Shown piece by piece: positions 29,339 to 41,635 of a stretch of 64,000 nt of DNA. Source of the DNA: Aricia agestis (Eukaryota; Arthropoda; Insecta; Lepidoptera; Lycaenidae); contig NC_056407.1 of NCBI RefSeq assembly GCF_905147365.1, forward strand, positions 17,219,980-17,283,979, read 5' to 3'. The notes under the pieces were generated by a model that did no database searches, was not told the origin of the DNA, and saw only the letters and a list, made by a program, of their open reading frames with translations. Numbering within the stretch: position 1 is the first letter of the stretch; every line of letters begins with the position of its first letter. The position numbers and the translations under genes were made by a program.

Positions 29339-31547
29339 CGTGTTGGTACCACAATCTGCGACGTCTTAAAGATGTTCAATCTTTATTGTGTAGCTAGGGA
29401 AAATATAAGTTAAACAACTGTATCTGTGAAATGGTAACGTCATATTTCTGGTCATGTTGAATGTATTTTTATTTTATTTTTATATTTTGTATTTTTTTTT
29501 TTTACCTTATAAAACCTTACTAGATCGCTTCTCAGAACACACCTTATATACTCATGGGAATGTAAGGAGGAGGAGGAGGGAGGGATAGTTTCATTTAGTA
29601 TGACTTAATGAAGTAAAAGTGTAGTATTATTTATTATTATATTTTTACATACAAAATAGCTTTATTTAAGTTTAAAATAATGACTATTAAGTGAAAATAT
29701 AGTACCGATGTGTTGGTCGGGTAAAATCGTAAAGGAAGCTGTGGTTGTAACGGTGAACAAATGGACGGTCGGTTATCATGGAAGTAATCGCTATGAATTG
29801 TTACTGTTGCTCTAATTGTGCATAAATAAAGGCAGATGGACTTGCTGCCTTGATTTTGCCTCGTTTCTGCCTATTTTCATTAGGAATGTGATATTTTGTT
29901 AATAATTTGGCATACTATTCTTAAAATATGAAATTGTATTACCTAGTCAACATAGGTAGTTATACAGCTGAACTGATTTCGATGAAAGATGGCGATACGC
30001 ACTCAAAAGTCCCAAGAAAGGACAAAGGATTCATTTTATGACTAAAAGTTTCATCGGGTAATAAACGAATTTTTGCGTGAATTGCGGACAACATCTAGAT
30101 GTAGCTTAAATTATATAATGTAAAGACATTGATGAAGAACTTTTATGCATTCCGTCATACTTAAATTAGGAATGTTTTAATATCAGTAGTAAGCATAACT
30201 TGGCGATAGTACATACATAGTGGTAGTTGCAATAAATACCTAAATTATAATGTTACTTTCACATAAGCAACGACTCGTATGGTGGGTACATTCGGTAGTA
30301 AACAGGGGCTCACAAATAGCGGACTGGCGGCTAATTGGATTATCGCAGAGATTTCTTTCGCCCGCACCGGCTTACCGGCTTTGCGCCTCAACCCAGCTCT
30401 CCTACTAGATAACTATATCTGTTATTTAGCTGTAAGTAGGTATAACGTGTGATTTGTAAACGGCAAAAAATTATAATGTAGATGAAGTTAGCTCAGATAG
30501 CAGAAATAATGGACAGCTGAAATAAAATTCAATCTTTTTTCATGCCCCTTTATAAGATTTATGCTATAGCAATAACATTGTTTTTAAAATGACGATATTT
30601 TGTTGATGAAGACTTCCGATCGATCACATATCGTAGCGGTCGTTAACAAATGACAGGAAAACGTTTATGAGCCCCAGAACCTCACAAGAATAATAATTCC
30701 CAAATCACTAAAATAAAAATGTACTCGTGGGGAAGCGGCCGACGACGGACATGCGAGCTCATTGGTAAACAATGGCCGCCGCATCTCGACGCGCCATTTG
30801 TCAGCATTACGTGTCAATTCGTTACTGGAAGGCTGGAAGCTATGAAATGAAATTTTAATAAATAAAGTGGGAGCCGTGGTAAATAACAGATACAGTGGCC
30901 GTCGGAAACGGAGTCGTTTTGTTGGGAAATAAATCGGTGTGAATGGGCCGAGTCCGTCGCCGCCCGCGCCGCGCCGCAGTGGGCGATGAGCCAGTGCCGG
31001 CGTTCAAATCTACTGTCATATTTCAAATTAAATTCCGCTTGCTCTCTCCTTTTATTTATCTCGAGGATTTAAATTGGATCCACACTTTAGCGGGATCGCT
31101 AAAAGGAAATGAAGAGAAGGAATCGTCGTACCTACGTCGTACACAAAATATGTACATGCCAAAGTGATATAGAATTGGAAGTAGCAGTGGTAGCCGCTTA
31201 AAAAACCTGAAGCGCCCCCATTTTGTTCATCAATCATAGTACCACGAAATATAGCACTAAATTGCTCACATGAAAAAGTGATGAATCACGGAAAAGTGAC
31301 ACATTAATAATGAAGGATCGGACGAGCAGCACGAATTATAGTATTAAAACCGTAAATATGTTCGGCGCGATACGGGGTTACATCATCGTTCACCCGCGCG
31401 ACGGGCGGCAACATCTTTGAACATGGTTTAGAAATTAATTTTGAGGTATTATATCACAATTCACAAGGCTTGAGTAATGCGTACTAAGTGGAGAACGGTA
31501 GATGCATAGATCATCAAAAATAAAGCTCCAGTATGCAATGTTACAAA
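29339..31547. other. Unique intergenic DNA
   Basis: No repeat family seen. Patches with balanced base composition at 30290-30410 (ggctaattggattatcg) and 30730-31000 (ccgcccgcgccgcgccgcag) stand out. Frames on both strands there mirror each other and are not called. Confidence 0.4.
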
Positions 31548-31865
31548 CACAGACATAGACCATGATAGATACCGCATGTGTATGTATTTCGCGTGCCAAA
31601 TCGCGGTCCCAAAAGACGAGCAATGCTCGTCTTTCGAAAGTCTATTCTTTAGTCTGCTATCGGAATCGGACGTCAATCGGAATTTTAAAAATGCCTAAAT
31701 GCCTAAAAGTGCCTTATTGAGCTGTAGAAATTCAAATAGAAACGTTGGCCTAGATAATGGGCACTTTTCTTATCATCGGTACTTCACAGTAGCTATAAAA
31801 AAGTGGCACGCTCGTTTTCATACAAATTGGGCGACATGCGGTATCTATCTTGATCTATGTCTGTG
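31548..31865. mobile_element. Foldback element with 31-bp inverted repeats
   Basis: 31548-31578 (cacagacatagaccatgata...) pairs with 31835-31865 at 29 of 31 positions. The interior holds a small palindrome, agacgagcaatgctcgtctt. Confidence 0.6.
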
Positions 31866-32805
31866 GTTACAAACAATACGAGCAGGGATAAAATATACGA
31901 AACTAGCATGTCAGCGTCTCTATATTGCGGAGTACGAGTGTAGTTGCAGCCTCTGGCCTCAATATGTAGTTGTCGTTGCAGGTCGGGTGGGCGCAGGTGG
32001 AGCCGGCCGACGTGCGCCGCCGCGGTTAATTAAACGACCTCCATTCCGCGGTTTAATAGAGACCTCCTAAACCAACATTTCAAAACGTCGCCCGCCGAAA
32101 TTGAAAAAATCTAATTATGGCCGTGTAATGGAATTTTCAGAACCGATCAGCGTTCGTTGTTTCTCGCTCATGCTCGCGTGCATGTTCAATTGAATTAAGG
32201 TATGCTTTAGTTTACGTTATAAACAATCGAAATGAAAAGCTGAAAACGCTTCGAGAAAATGCTCGTTCTTTTTCTAGTACGATTGGTGCGGTGCACGTAC
32301 AATTTTGTTTACACTGGGGAGGAGTTCCATAATATTGCAAGTTTCTTTTCTTGCCTGCAGCGTTGTTGAATACGTACTATGAAATTTGTATTTTTCGTAC
32401 TCGGGGAATATTCGTTGTTCTATTCGATCGATCGAACGATCACATTAACTATGCGTTATCGTCATCAATTGGAATTCTGCATGTCGGAAGGAAACTTCGA
32501 GGAGACGGCAGTCAGCATTCTTTAAGTTCATTATTTCCATTAATTTGAATACACTTGTCTAGACAGCATTTAGAAACGATTGACGATTCTCACTATCTTA
32601 TTATAAAATTCTATAAAATATAGAGAAAGTCTACAATTAACAGTGAGATCTCACTGCCACAATTGCGGCACGATTGACTCGCCGCCGCGTTTGTGGCCTT
32701 AAGTTTGATGGATCTTAGACCCGTACTCAAGATGCATCTCGGTCTCAAGATACGATTCAGGCTCTGTGATTGGTTGGCTGTCAAAATTTGGACTTATAGG
32801 GAAAC
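31866..32805. other. Unique intergenic DNA
   Basis: Contains a G/C-rich run at 31980-32050 (gggtgggcgcaggtggagcc). A 123-codon frame crosses it from 31699 but overlaps the foldback arm and has no family resemblance. Confidence 0.35.
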
Positions 32806-33095
32806 ATATGGTGACTTCGGTTTCGTGAGAAGTATTCTAAGCATATGCTACCAACAAGTAAGATTTTGCACCGAGATATACCTGGTATACCGTGGTTCGG
32901 AAGGTGCTGAGAGAATTCCTGATTCTTTATAGATACAAGTTTGGGAGTTTCGGCGTTGTTTTAAGAACAGAAAGCATATGCTACTATGCAAATTACATTC
33001 TTCATCATCATCATCATCATCATCACTACCATATTATACCATTTCATAGTCTTTTAGATCGAGACTCGAGTTTGTCAAGCGATAATTAAAAAAAA
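32806..33095 (+). repeat. Repeat R, partial
   Basis: Inverted relative to 21784-22275: ggtgacttcggtttcgtgag to gcgataattaaaaaaa, with (tcatca)n inside. Only the half next to Helitron F remains. Confidence 0.65.
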
Positions 33096-33387
33096 TCTAT
33101 ATCTACCTAATATTATAAACCTGAAGAGTATGTTTGCTTGAACGCGTCAATCTCAGAAACTACAGGTCCGATTTAAAAACTTATCTCAGTGTTAGATAGA
33201 TCATTTATCGAGTAAGACTCATCATTTATCGAGAAGGTTATATTATATTATTACTCTAAGACTAATACGACAGAAGAAACTCAGGAAAATGTGGGAAAAA
33301 CGGGGGAAATATTTTTTATGGGAAAATGTAGCTACGGATTCTGTAAAATTTCTAATTTACGCGGGCGAAGCCGCGCGGGACATCTAG
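33096..33387 (+). mobile_element. Helitron (family F)
   Basis: Starts TCTATATCTACCTAATATTA and ends gcgggcgaagccgcgcgg, gacatCTAG. It is joined to repeat R with the same junction as at 21783/21784. Confidence 0.75.
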
Positions 33388-36226
33388 TAGAGTTATAATT
33401 TTTTTCCTGAATATCTACGGCCACTAATACAATGTCCCTATGTTTTCTTTTTTTTCATAATTTAATTATTAAATAAGATATGAACGTTCAAAAACCCAAA
33501 AAAATGGCCAGATTTTCCACTGTGTTCAAACGTCCAGAAAACAGATTTGGCTAGATTATACAAAAAAAGCAACACTATATTATACAAAACATAGGAACAC
33601 AGCTCAAGCCTTTTTTTAATCTTTAATGAAAAAAGTACTTAAATCGGTTAAGTTTTGGAGAAGGAATCAGGGGACAACGAATCGTTGATTTTCTGGATTT
33701 TCTGCAGTTGTCTCTATCGCGTTCTGCGGTATAGGCTTGAGGTAAGGGAGACAGCTATAGATATTACACGTACTTTTTTTTCATTTCTCTAGCCCCTGTT
33801 GTATCCTCTTACTCTGCAGACGCAAGATTGACTGTTTAGTCTTTACCTTACAGAATAATCCATACGCCTAACCAGTCGCATTAGTTAATCAGCATTAACT
33901 GGGACAATAGTTCTGTTTTGTGTTATGATTTAGCATCATTAGCTGCGCCCGCCGCTGTACGTAAATACATCGTACGGTGACGGATTACGTTCGTTAGCGA
34001 CGTAAACAAGTATCGTTAATATCGGATGTGTATACAGCGGTGTTCACGAGCCGCCGATCGCCGCGCCGGGGGACCGACATTACATACGACATTATAATTA
34101 TACACGAATTAGACTCTAATTTACGCTCGCCTATACAGATTTACTCGTTTCCCTAAGCGACCCGATTTTAATTAAATCGTGCGAAATGAATACTTACATT
34201 AAATAGTAAATAATATTGAAGTCTGAAACTAGCGACACGAAAAGGTAAATTATGATTTCGAATATAAAATGTGGTATTTATGAGTCGCAAAGTTGTATTT
34301 TGTATGACGTTGATTGAAATAATACCTCGACTCGTAGGATTTCTCGTTGTCAGTGGAGCGCGCGCCGTAACCACTAACCTACTTTCGTAGGCTTCGAAGG
34401 GCGGCTGGATGAATTCTTTGAAGAGATTTAAAAGGAAATAAGCTAAAAGCTAAATAAATTGCACGAACATTTGTACGTTCATACAAAAATTGAAGACGTC
34501 TGAAATAAAACGGGGAGCGCTAACGATTTGTAAGATTCTGTGGCCTCTAGGAAGCCCTTCTTAAGGCACCTGTTTGGCGACACAAGGAAATACTAAAAAG
34601 TATAATATTGTCAAATTCTACGTAGCTACTCATAGAGGACGTATCACGTAAGTATCGAATGTATTTGAGTTTAGCGAGAAATTCGTTGTAAGTCTTGTAA
34701 CATTCAAAGTATTCTTTTTCTTCCTTGAATTTCGGAATTCTCTCCACCTCTCGTAGTCATAAAGAACGGCAAATTTCGGGACACTCGGTCGGCGTGAGCC
34801 ACGTGTTCATCGAATTCCCTTTGATGTGTACGTTTTATTTATGTTCAGCGCTCTCCAGCTGTCGGCTGAACGCGGCCGATGGGCGATTCATCACCCGAGT
34901 TCGTACATTATATACTTACACGTAATCCCCCGTTTCCGCGGAGTCGTAATATTTGATTCAATTACCTAAGAACATTTTCCGAGGTGCGGGCGACTCGGGA
35001 ATTTGTTTTCTCGTGTATATGAAGCGTGAATAATTCGCGCGCAAATAAAAGTACCTACCTGATCTTTGATGTAGCCATTAGCGAGGGGAGGCTGGGGACA
35101 CGAGGTTTCGCAGTTAAATGTTCGGTCTCAACTCGTGAGGCGTTATTTGAAAAAAAATCTTAGCAGATACGACTGATTTATGATAGGAGTATGTAGACTT
35201 ATATAGCTGCTGAATATTGGGGGTTAAATTTAGTTAAATAAGCAATTTACAGTTTAAATACCATCGCTAGGAGGAAAAATGTAGAGTAACCCCACTCGAT
35301 AGGACCGGAGAGCGTCTGCCCACTCGAATGGTAAATAGGCTTAAGTCGAGGAGTGATTTCCTTTCGCAGAAACTAATGTGTACAAAGGCTCTTGCTATAC
35401 GTTCAACGTCGCTAGTTACACAGTAAAATATTAGCGAGAACGTGCGAGACGGCCTGTAAAATACCGTTAAATGATGAGCTCCGAAGCTCTCGTTACACGA
35501 AAACATTAATAATCTCCTTCACATCATCTATTATTCCGAAGTTCGTAATCGAAAATCTCCGGCCGGATCGCTGTAAGACGGCGTAATAAAAGTAATGAAG
35601 CGGAATAATCAAATTAGCAGTTTGTCAAAATTTTTCTGCGTAATAAATTCGGCGAGGGAGCAATTATTTGGAGCCGGCCGGCCTCCAGGGGACGTTTTCA
35701 TTTGCTGCTGCGCGGCGCCCCGCCGGGCCTGCGCGGGTGCCACCGAAACCTCTGAACATTAAATTTGATAAAGACGAGTCTAATCAAGAGGGTAAAAATT
35801 GCGGCGCCCGCTTTGCATTCGCCGGCACCTCGGCGCGGCGCGGGGTTCACAAATAGGGCGATTGCGAAGTTATTTTCATTTGAATATTTGCGCTCGTTCC
35901 TTTTATTGTTTTATCGTTAGCGCCAACTTCTCCGTTTAATCTTGTGAGATTGAAAAGAATTATACAAGTGGGAGAATACAAAAACTTTTCTTAGACGCTT
36001 GTATTTGTTTTTTTGGCACAATATCATTTACAATATTGAAGGTCTATTGGTAATGGTAGCAATTACACAATTAATTGCAAACAATAACATTAATGACTTA
36101 CTTATTCTGTAGGTAATATGTGAAGAATGACACCAGCCCTAGTAGAGATGACAAGCGATTATCGTAAACGCTAACAAAATGTGTGCGATTCGACATAAGT
36201 CATCGCTTCGCTAGCGAATACTAATG
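33388..36226. other. Longest repeat-poor stretch (2.8 kb)
   Basis: No mobile element or exon recognised. GC-rich islands at 34040-34075 and 35655-35850. Several 60-80 codon frames occur on both strands without motifs. It is the best place in the window to look for conserved non-coding elements. Confidence 0.4.
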
Positions 36227-36484
36227 TCAAATCCCATACATTTTGTGTCGTTGGCGTTGGCCCTCAGTGTCTACTAGAGAATAAGCTACTGTTACGCGCG
36301 CTATGACATCCCACTTTTTACACTTTTGTGGGCTGTGGCTCGTTTCATCTAAACCTTTTTGACAATTTATACAACATGCCTTCACGGATGACTTTGTATC
36401 ATCACAGTGGGACTGGAGATGTATCCCGGAGCAGTAGGCACATATCTCCTCGGTAGCGCTACAGTCTACACAATCGCCGCCCAT
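36227..36484 (-). pseudogene. Non-LTR retrotransposon ORF1 (gag-like) zinc-knuckle fragment
   Basis: An 85-residue frame reads MGGDCVDCSATEEICAYCSG and continues with Cys/His groups (C..C....H....C, then CCINCQKG..ETSH) and HSPQKCKKW, the layout of the clustered knuckles in ORF1 of Jockey/I-type LINEs. The reading frame can be followed upstream in sense to about 36620 with one stop. The RT half is not adjacent. A host zinc-finger gene is less likely because there is no start context, splice site or second exon. Confidence 0.5.
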
Positions 36485-37051
36485 GCTGCATCCACCAAGT
36501 AGTCCCTAATCTCTAGTAAACTTGATCAGCACCGCCTTTACCATTTCGAACTTCGAAGCAAATACAGGTGCCTTACTCCCGAAAGTGATATCAACTTGAT
36601 ACGAGTCTGATTTCGATTTCGTTTTTGATGTCATTGTAACGCGTAGGAATTCCGGAACAAAATCGTATCAAAATCGAGATGTTGACATGGCGTCTTGTCA
36701 ACGTCGTTATGGAAACGTTGTATTGTTATTTAAAATTATTAGAAGGTTACGAAAAATATGAAATAATAAGTAATGTTTGTGTTTTTTCGTCATACCATAA
36801 AAATACATTTCTTTAGAAACATTAGATGAATGTGCTCATTTTCTACTTTAGTGGGTTTAAAATGGTTATTTTCGTTAAGGAACATCTTGACATTAAACAA
36901 ATATGTAAATTCTCTTTTGTAGTTACACTTAACATTGTCATAAGTGGTCATAAGTACCTAATACCTATACATATTCTAATATATTTTGTAGACATCAAAA
37001 GTTAGTTTTTATTTGGACAATAATGGTCCGTCCGACGCACCTTACTTATTT
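36485..37051. other. Unassigned intergenic DNA
   Basis: The first 140 bp may be more of the ORF1 fragment (see previous entry); the rest shows nothing. Confidence 0.35.
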
Positions 37052-37375
37052 ATACGTGGGAGAGCCATGCTTCACCACGATTGGGCCGGCTCGACCGGAG
37101 AAATACCACGTTCTCACAGAAAACCGGCGTGAAACAGCGCTTGCGCTGTGTTTCGCCGAGTGAGTGAGTTTACCGGAGGCCCAATTCCCTTCCCTATCCT
37201 CCCCTATTCCCTTCCCTTCCCATCCCTACCCTCCCCTATTACCCTATTCCCTCTTAAAAGGCCGGCAACGCACCTGCAGCTCTTCTGATGCTGCGAGTGT
37301 TCATGGGCGACGGAAGTGTGCTTTCCATCAGGTGACCCGTTTGCTCGTTTGCCCCCTTCTTTCATTAAAAAAAAA
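37052..37375 (+). mobile_element. A-tailed SINE-like element (family S)
   Basis: Starts atacgtgggagagccatgct and ends tctttcatt plus nine A. Near full length. Confidence 0.8.
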
Positions 37376-38669
37376 CCTATAAATGTTGTTGAGATTCCTA
37401 AAGGAAATCCAGGAATCGCAAAAGGGTACATGCGGGCGAGCCAAGCTAAGCACGATACCAAATTGGATATATATAATGAGAGAGGCACATGGTACATTAT
37501 TTTGATAAATCTCGTAGGGTTCAGCCTGCATTTGCAATGTAAGCGGAAAAAAATTTAATTATTCACGACATCACATTAGAAACCCCAACAATAACAGTAT
37601 TTCTCCACTATTTAATTAATGTTATTATACCTATAACCTTCTTCTTGAATCACTCTATCTATTAAAGAAAACCGCATCAAAATCTGTTGTGTAGTTTTAA
37701 AGATTAAACGGAACAAAGGGATATGATGTAGAATAGATATTAGATAGATAATGAGGTTATAACATAGGTAGTTAAAATGTTTGCGGAGAAAGTTTCCTTC
37801 ATTTTAGAGTGTATAAATAAAAGCTTTTTTTCAAAAACTTTTTTGATTTAAATTAATTTGTGTTATTGAAATAAATAGTAGCTTTCTAAATTACTACACA
37901 TATTGTGCGTAATTTTGGACGTGGCGGTAATATCGTGGATGTTCGTGGTAAAATGATAACATAGGGAAGTAAAATGTATGGAAATATATGAAGACGCTTT
38001 TAAACTTTTTAACGTGCACGTTAGAGGACATCACGAGTCACGACGTCTACACTCTTCTGAACCGCACAAAACGTCCGCGGTGCGTAAAATCAAAGGGGCA
38101 TATTTTAACGTCGTTTTACTGTGGAAGTCGGCGTCCACGATAACGTGACGTCTAGAATTATTATAAAACGTATTATATGCGATAGGCTCTGTCTATCTAT
38201 TGTCGCGCCTAAGCTGCTGAATTAAAAATAATATAACCTTAACCTTGTACGGTTTACAAAATGTACATTAAAGTAATATCCGAGGACCCCTAAATTCAAA
38301 GCCCGAACAATAAATATCTTCTCTAATTAACATCTGTTATATTTTTTACTTTTTGATTCGAATACTAATTGCTGGCACGTACCTCTCCCGACAAAAGAGA
38401 AAAGTTTTTATGAAGCGCTCCCACTTCCAGATTCCACGGACAAATTATGAGTCGTCCATTAGGAAATTTGACGTTGATTCTTGCGGACCATCTGTCTTGT
38501 CTGAGAATGGTCTGAGAGATTTGTACAACCTTACTAATGTTACTTCTATGTTTAGTAGGTCCTATGTTATATGCTTTGGTAGTTTATACAACAATAATAT
38601 TATTTAAGTTTTTATATTACTATTTGTAGTTAAATTACATACTTATTTTGTTCTGTAGAGATACCGTAA
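37376..38669. other. Unassigned DNA with a Helitron scrap at 37665-37740
   Basis: 37665-37740 (ccgcatcaaaatctgttgtg, taaagattaaacggaacaaa) mirrors the opening of the Helitron at 14519. The rest is unrecognised. Confidence 0.35.
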
Positions 38670-39159
38670 TCTATATATTAATACGTGAGAGAAAAACTTT
38701 GTAACCCTTTTTACGAAAAATGGGGAACCGTAGGTGCATGAAATTTCGCACAGTTATAGTTTATATGGTGAAGGAGTGCATCGAGCTAATATTATTTTAA
38801 AATTATGATTTTATCATGTATATTTTTAACAAATAAAACGTTACACACACTACGACACTACTACTAGGAAAAATGACAGATGTTTGAGTGACAAGCCTAT
38901 ACATACGAATTATACTCTTTTATTTATGGATGAAGTCTGTTGACAACAAGTTGACAAATTGAAAATGGATTATTGTTTTTTTTTATTTAATTTTAGATAC
39001 TATTAGACAATGCTTAAACGGCTAGTCTGAGATCAGCTGAGTCCCAGAGACAAGAATTGAAAAAAACTATGATGAAGTCAATATTTTTTACAAAATATAG
39101 GTAGCAGTCCTAATGTCGTTGCAAGTAAGGTCGAATTTCGACCATTGGGCGATCTCTAG
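38670..39159 (+). mobile_element. Full-length non-autonomous Helitron (family A)
   Basis: 490 bp from TCTATATATTAATACGTGAG to gggcgatctCTAG. The 3' hairpin GGTCGAA-t-TTCGACC is at 39129-39143. This copy is uninterrupted and gives the empty-site sequence for the nested copy at 48424-49611 (caaattgaaaatggattatt). Confidence 0.85.
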
Positions 39160-39309
39160 TAATAATAATTATTAATTACGGTAAACAATTTGAATAGTTT
39201 TATACAGTTCAGAGTTTAATAATATTATATTATAATAAAACCTAGCTGAATTACTTTAGCTAATTCGTTGCTATATTGTATACGTCTTATTGGAACGAAG
39301 TTCCTTATC

Positions 39310-39622
39310 GCGCGTTGCACCTTGCGGGGGCTAGACGGAAAAAGTTGTAACGACACTTTTTTATTAGCATCTGTATTGTAGGGGCAGAGGGCATTGATCG
39401 TTTTTTTAATATTATATTGAATCTTAAATACCGTTAGATAAATAATACACGGCCAGTCTGTCATCATTTGACTTATTTAATCTGAGACCGTCGCAGGAAT
39501 TATGTCTAAAAATAATAAAGTCAATATTTTGGCAATACAATATCAACAGAAAAGCGTTGAAATTTGAAACTTATAATTTTTTTTTTATTTGAGGTCGAAT
39601 TTCGACAATTGGGCGATCTCTA
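39310..39622 (+). mobile_element. Helitron 3' fragment related to family A
   Basis: Ends ggtcgaatttcgacaattgg, gcgatctctaa: the family A hairpin with one change and CTAG mutated to CTAA. The interior (ttgtaacgacacttttttat) differs from family A and matches 12878-12898. Confidence 0.5.
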
Positions 39623-39651
39623 ATATCGAGAAAAAGACTCCTATTTATATC

Positions 39652-39690
39652 TTCGTTTCATCCGGGTGTCCCTTGACACCACTCAAGTTT
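39652..39690 (+). repeat. cttgacacc repeat scrap
   Basis: ttcatccgggtgtcccttga then caccactcaag and a T-run; also at 13931-13972. Confidence 0.5.
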
Positions 39691-39988
39691 TTTTTAATGT
39701 TAGGGGTGAATAGGATAATATACAGATAGTTATATCAGTACAGAGAAAGTTTAAAAGGGAGAAACAAAAACTGATCCGGTTAAATAACCGTTTAAAATAA
39801 TCGTACATTTAATTGCGGTTTTATTTTGTTCCTTTGTAAAACTTGAAAATGCGCTTTTATCTAGTTACCGTTCCGGGAGCGTGTTGATTTTTCACCCGCA
39901 TTCAGGTTATAGGGTACCACAGGAAACGTTCAAAAATATTTTTCGTTGATGCCCAATATAAAAGATCTTATTATTATAGCAAAGACTA

Positions 39989-40118
39989 AGGGCCTGTTTC
40001 ACCACTTCCTGATAAGGCTATCTACCAATTAACTTGACAGATCAAGTATCGAGAATCTGTCAAAAAAGTTGTGAATAGCCTATTAGGCACTTTATCAGAA
40101 AGCGGTGAAACAGGCCCT
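39989..40118. mobile_element. Foldback MITE (GGGCCTGTTTCACC)
   Basis: gggcctgtttcaccacttcc at the left and gcggtgaaacaggccct at the right are inverted copies; the middle also folds (acttgacaga / tctgtcaaaa). 130 bp, flanked by TAA and TCA. Confidence 0.8.
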
Positions 40119-40289
40119 CAATGTTGCCCGCGAGCTACCAATAATAAAACTAAGGAAACGTAATTCCCATACTTCTAGCGTTTTGAATTCGGTTCCTTTT
40201 CGCACACTAAAATAAAGCAATAGCAACGAAACACTAACACTCTCCCAGGCGAGGTTATTCGTATAAAAAATGTCTCTAGTATTTTCTCG

Positions 40290-40356
40290 ATTAGGTCAAA
40301 AGCTTCATAAATTTCATAATTGTATATTATGAAATTTATGAAGCTTTTGACCTAAT
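40290..40356. repeat. Perfect 31-bp inverted repeat, 5-nt loop
   Basis: 40290-40320 (attaggtcaaaagcttcata...) and 40326-40356 are exact complements around tgtat. No flanking duplication seen. Confidence 0.9.
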
Positions 40357-40538
40357 TAAATTTAACTTTTTACGTCCGGTTTCTGTGGTTTTTCGACTAA
40401 ACTCTAAAGTAGTAGTGCTCAATAGATAAATTCCTGTCAAAACACCTCAGAAACTTTTTATAACATTAACAATCGCACACACGTCACTACGTACTAAAGT
40501 ACTAACTCGTTGGCTTATTTAAAACTTTAGCTTTGTTA

Positions 40539-40949
40539 TTTTTTTATGAAATAAGGGGGGGCAAACGAGGAAACGGGTCACCTGATGGAAAGCAACTTCC
40601 GTCACCCATGGACACTCGCAGCATCAGAAGAGCTGCAGGTGCGTTGTCGACCTTTTAAGAGGGAATAGGGTAATAGGGGAGGGTAGGGGTGGGAAGTTCT
40701 TACTAACATAAACATTAATCCTCTTAACTGTTACTAACGAAATATGTAATTAGTGAGAAATAAAAGGCTTTTTACTTTACTTTAGGGGAGGGTAGGGAAG
40801 GAAATAGGGTAGGGGATTGGGCCTCCGGTAAACTCACTCACTCGGCGAAACACAGCGCAAGCGCTGTTTCACGCCGGTTTTCTGTGAGAACTTGGTATTT
40901 CTCCGGTCGAGCCGGCCCATTCGTGCCGAAGCATGGCTCTCCCACGTAT
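40539..40949 (-). mobile_element. A-tailed SINE-like element (family S) with a 90-bp insert
   Basis: T-run and atgaaataaggggg at the left, ctctcccacgtata at the right. Bases about 40696-40785 (ttcttactaacataaacatt ... tttttactttacttt) do not belong to the family and interrupt the G/A-rich tract; the insert ends like the 3' tail of another retroposon. Confidence 0.75.
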
Positions 40950-41167
40950 AAATTGGGTACTGAATTCAAATGTTGGTGTGACACATCATGTTTGTATAAC
41001 ATCGAATCCTTTATTTATTCTGATGCGATGCGTAAAATATTAAATACACGGTTACCGGTGAAAAGCACAAAGCGCGAACGTGAGTATTGTCTGAGTCACG
41101 TGACCAAACATGGTGGCACTAAAATGGCACGTTTTGGGCGTCACCGGCGTGACACATGGATCTTGTT

Positions 41168-41311
41168 AGGGCCAATTCAGACCGCAACGCGATGCGTAGA
41201 TGCATTTATTTTGTATGGTATTGACAGATGAGCCGGACGTCTCACGCAATTGAAGTCTGTCAACTCCATACAAAAGAAATGCATTTACGCGTCGCGCTGT
41301 CTGAATTGACC
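41168..41311. mobile_element. MITE with GGGCCAATTCAGAC ends
   Basis: Left agggccaattcagaccgcaa and right gctgtctgaattgaccct are inverted copies continuing inward (gatgcatttattttgtatgg / ccatacaaaagaaatgcat). It is flanked by two direct copies of cgtcaccggcgtgacacatg (about 41140 and 41350). Confidence 0.7.
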
Positions 41312-41370
41312 CTAAAATGGCGCGTTTTGGGCGACCGTGTGAGAGGCGTGCGTCACCGGCGTGACACATG

Positions 41371-41635
41371 GGCCTGTAGCCCTACTACGAAACTGTTTTG
41401 AGACTCAAACAATCGGATGAGAATGCCGCGTCCTGCTCTAACAACGTCATTTCACGTTTGTAAAGCGCTAATTCCACTTATCCTAAAAAAATTTAGTCAA
41501 GTGGAATAACATTTAGAAAGCTAGGATCCTAGCTAGGACTTCCTAGCTAGGATAAGTGGAATAAGCGCTTTAGACTAGGACGCAACATTCTCGTACGATT
41601 GTTTGAGTCTCAAAACAGTTTCATGGTACGGGCCC
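41371..41635. mobile_element. Foldback MITE with a 27-bp perfect inner inverted repeat
   Basis: 41389-41415 (gaaactgttttgagactcaa...) and 41596-41622 are exact complements; ends gggcctgta and tacgggccc are near complements. The interior holds cttcctagctaggataagtg-type inverted pieces. Confidence 0.75.

Noticed and set aside
31699..32070. 123-codon plus-strand frame
   Set aside because: It overlaps one arm of the 31548-31865 foldback, shows no domain or splice context, and its Gly/Arg-rich end merely reflects a GC-rich patch.
35668..35856. 62-codon GC-rich plus-strand frame as a host exon
   Set aside because: No splice borders that extend it, no motif, and composition alone explains the open frame.
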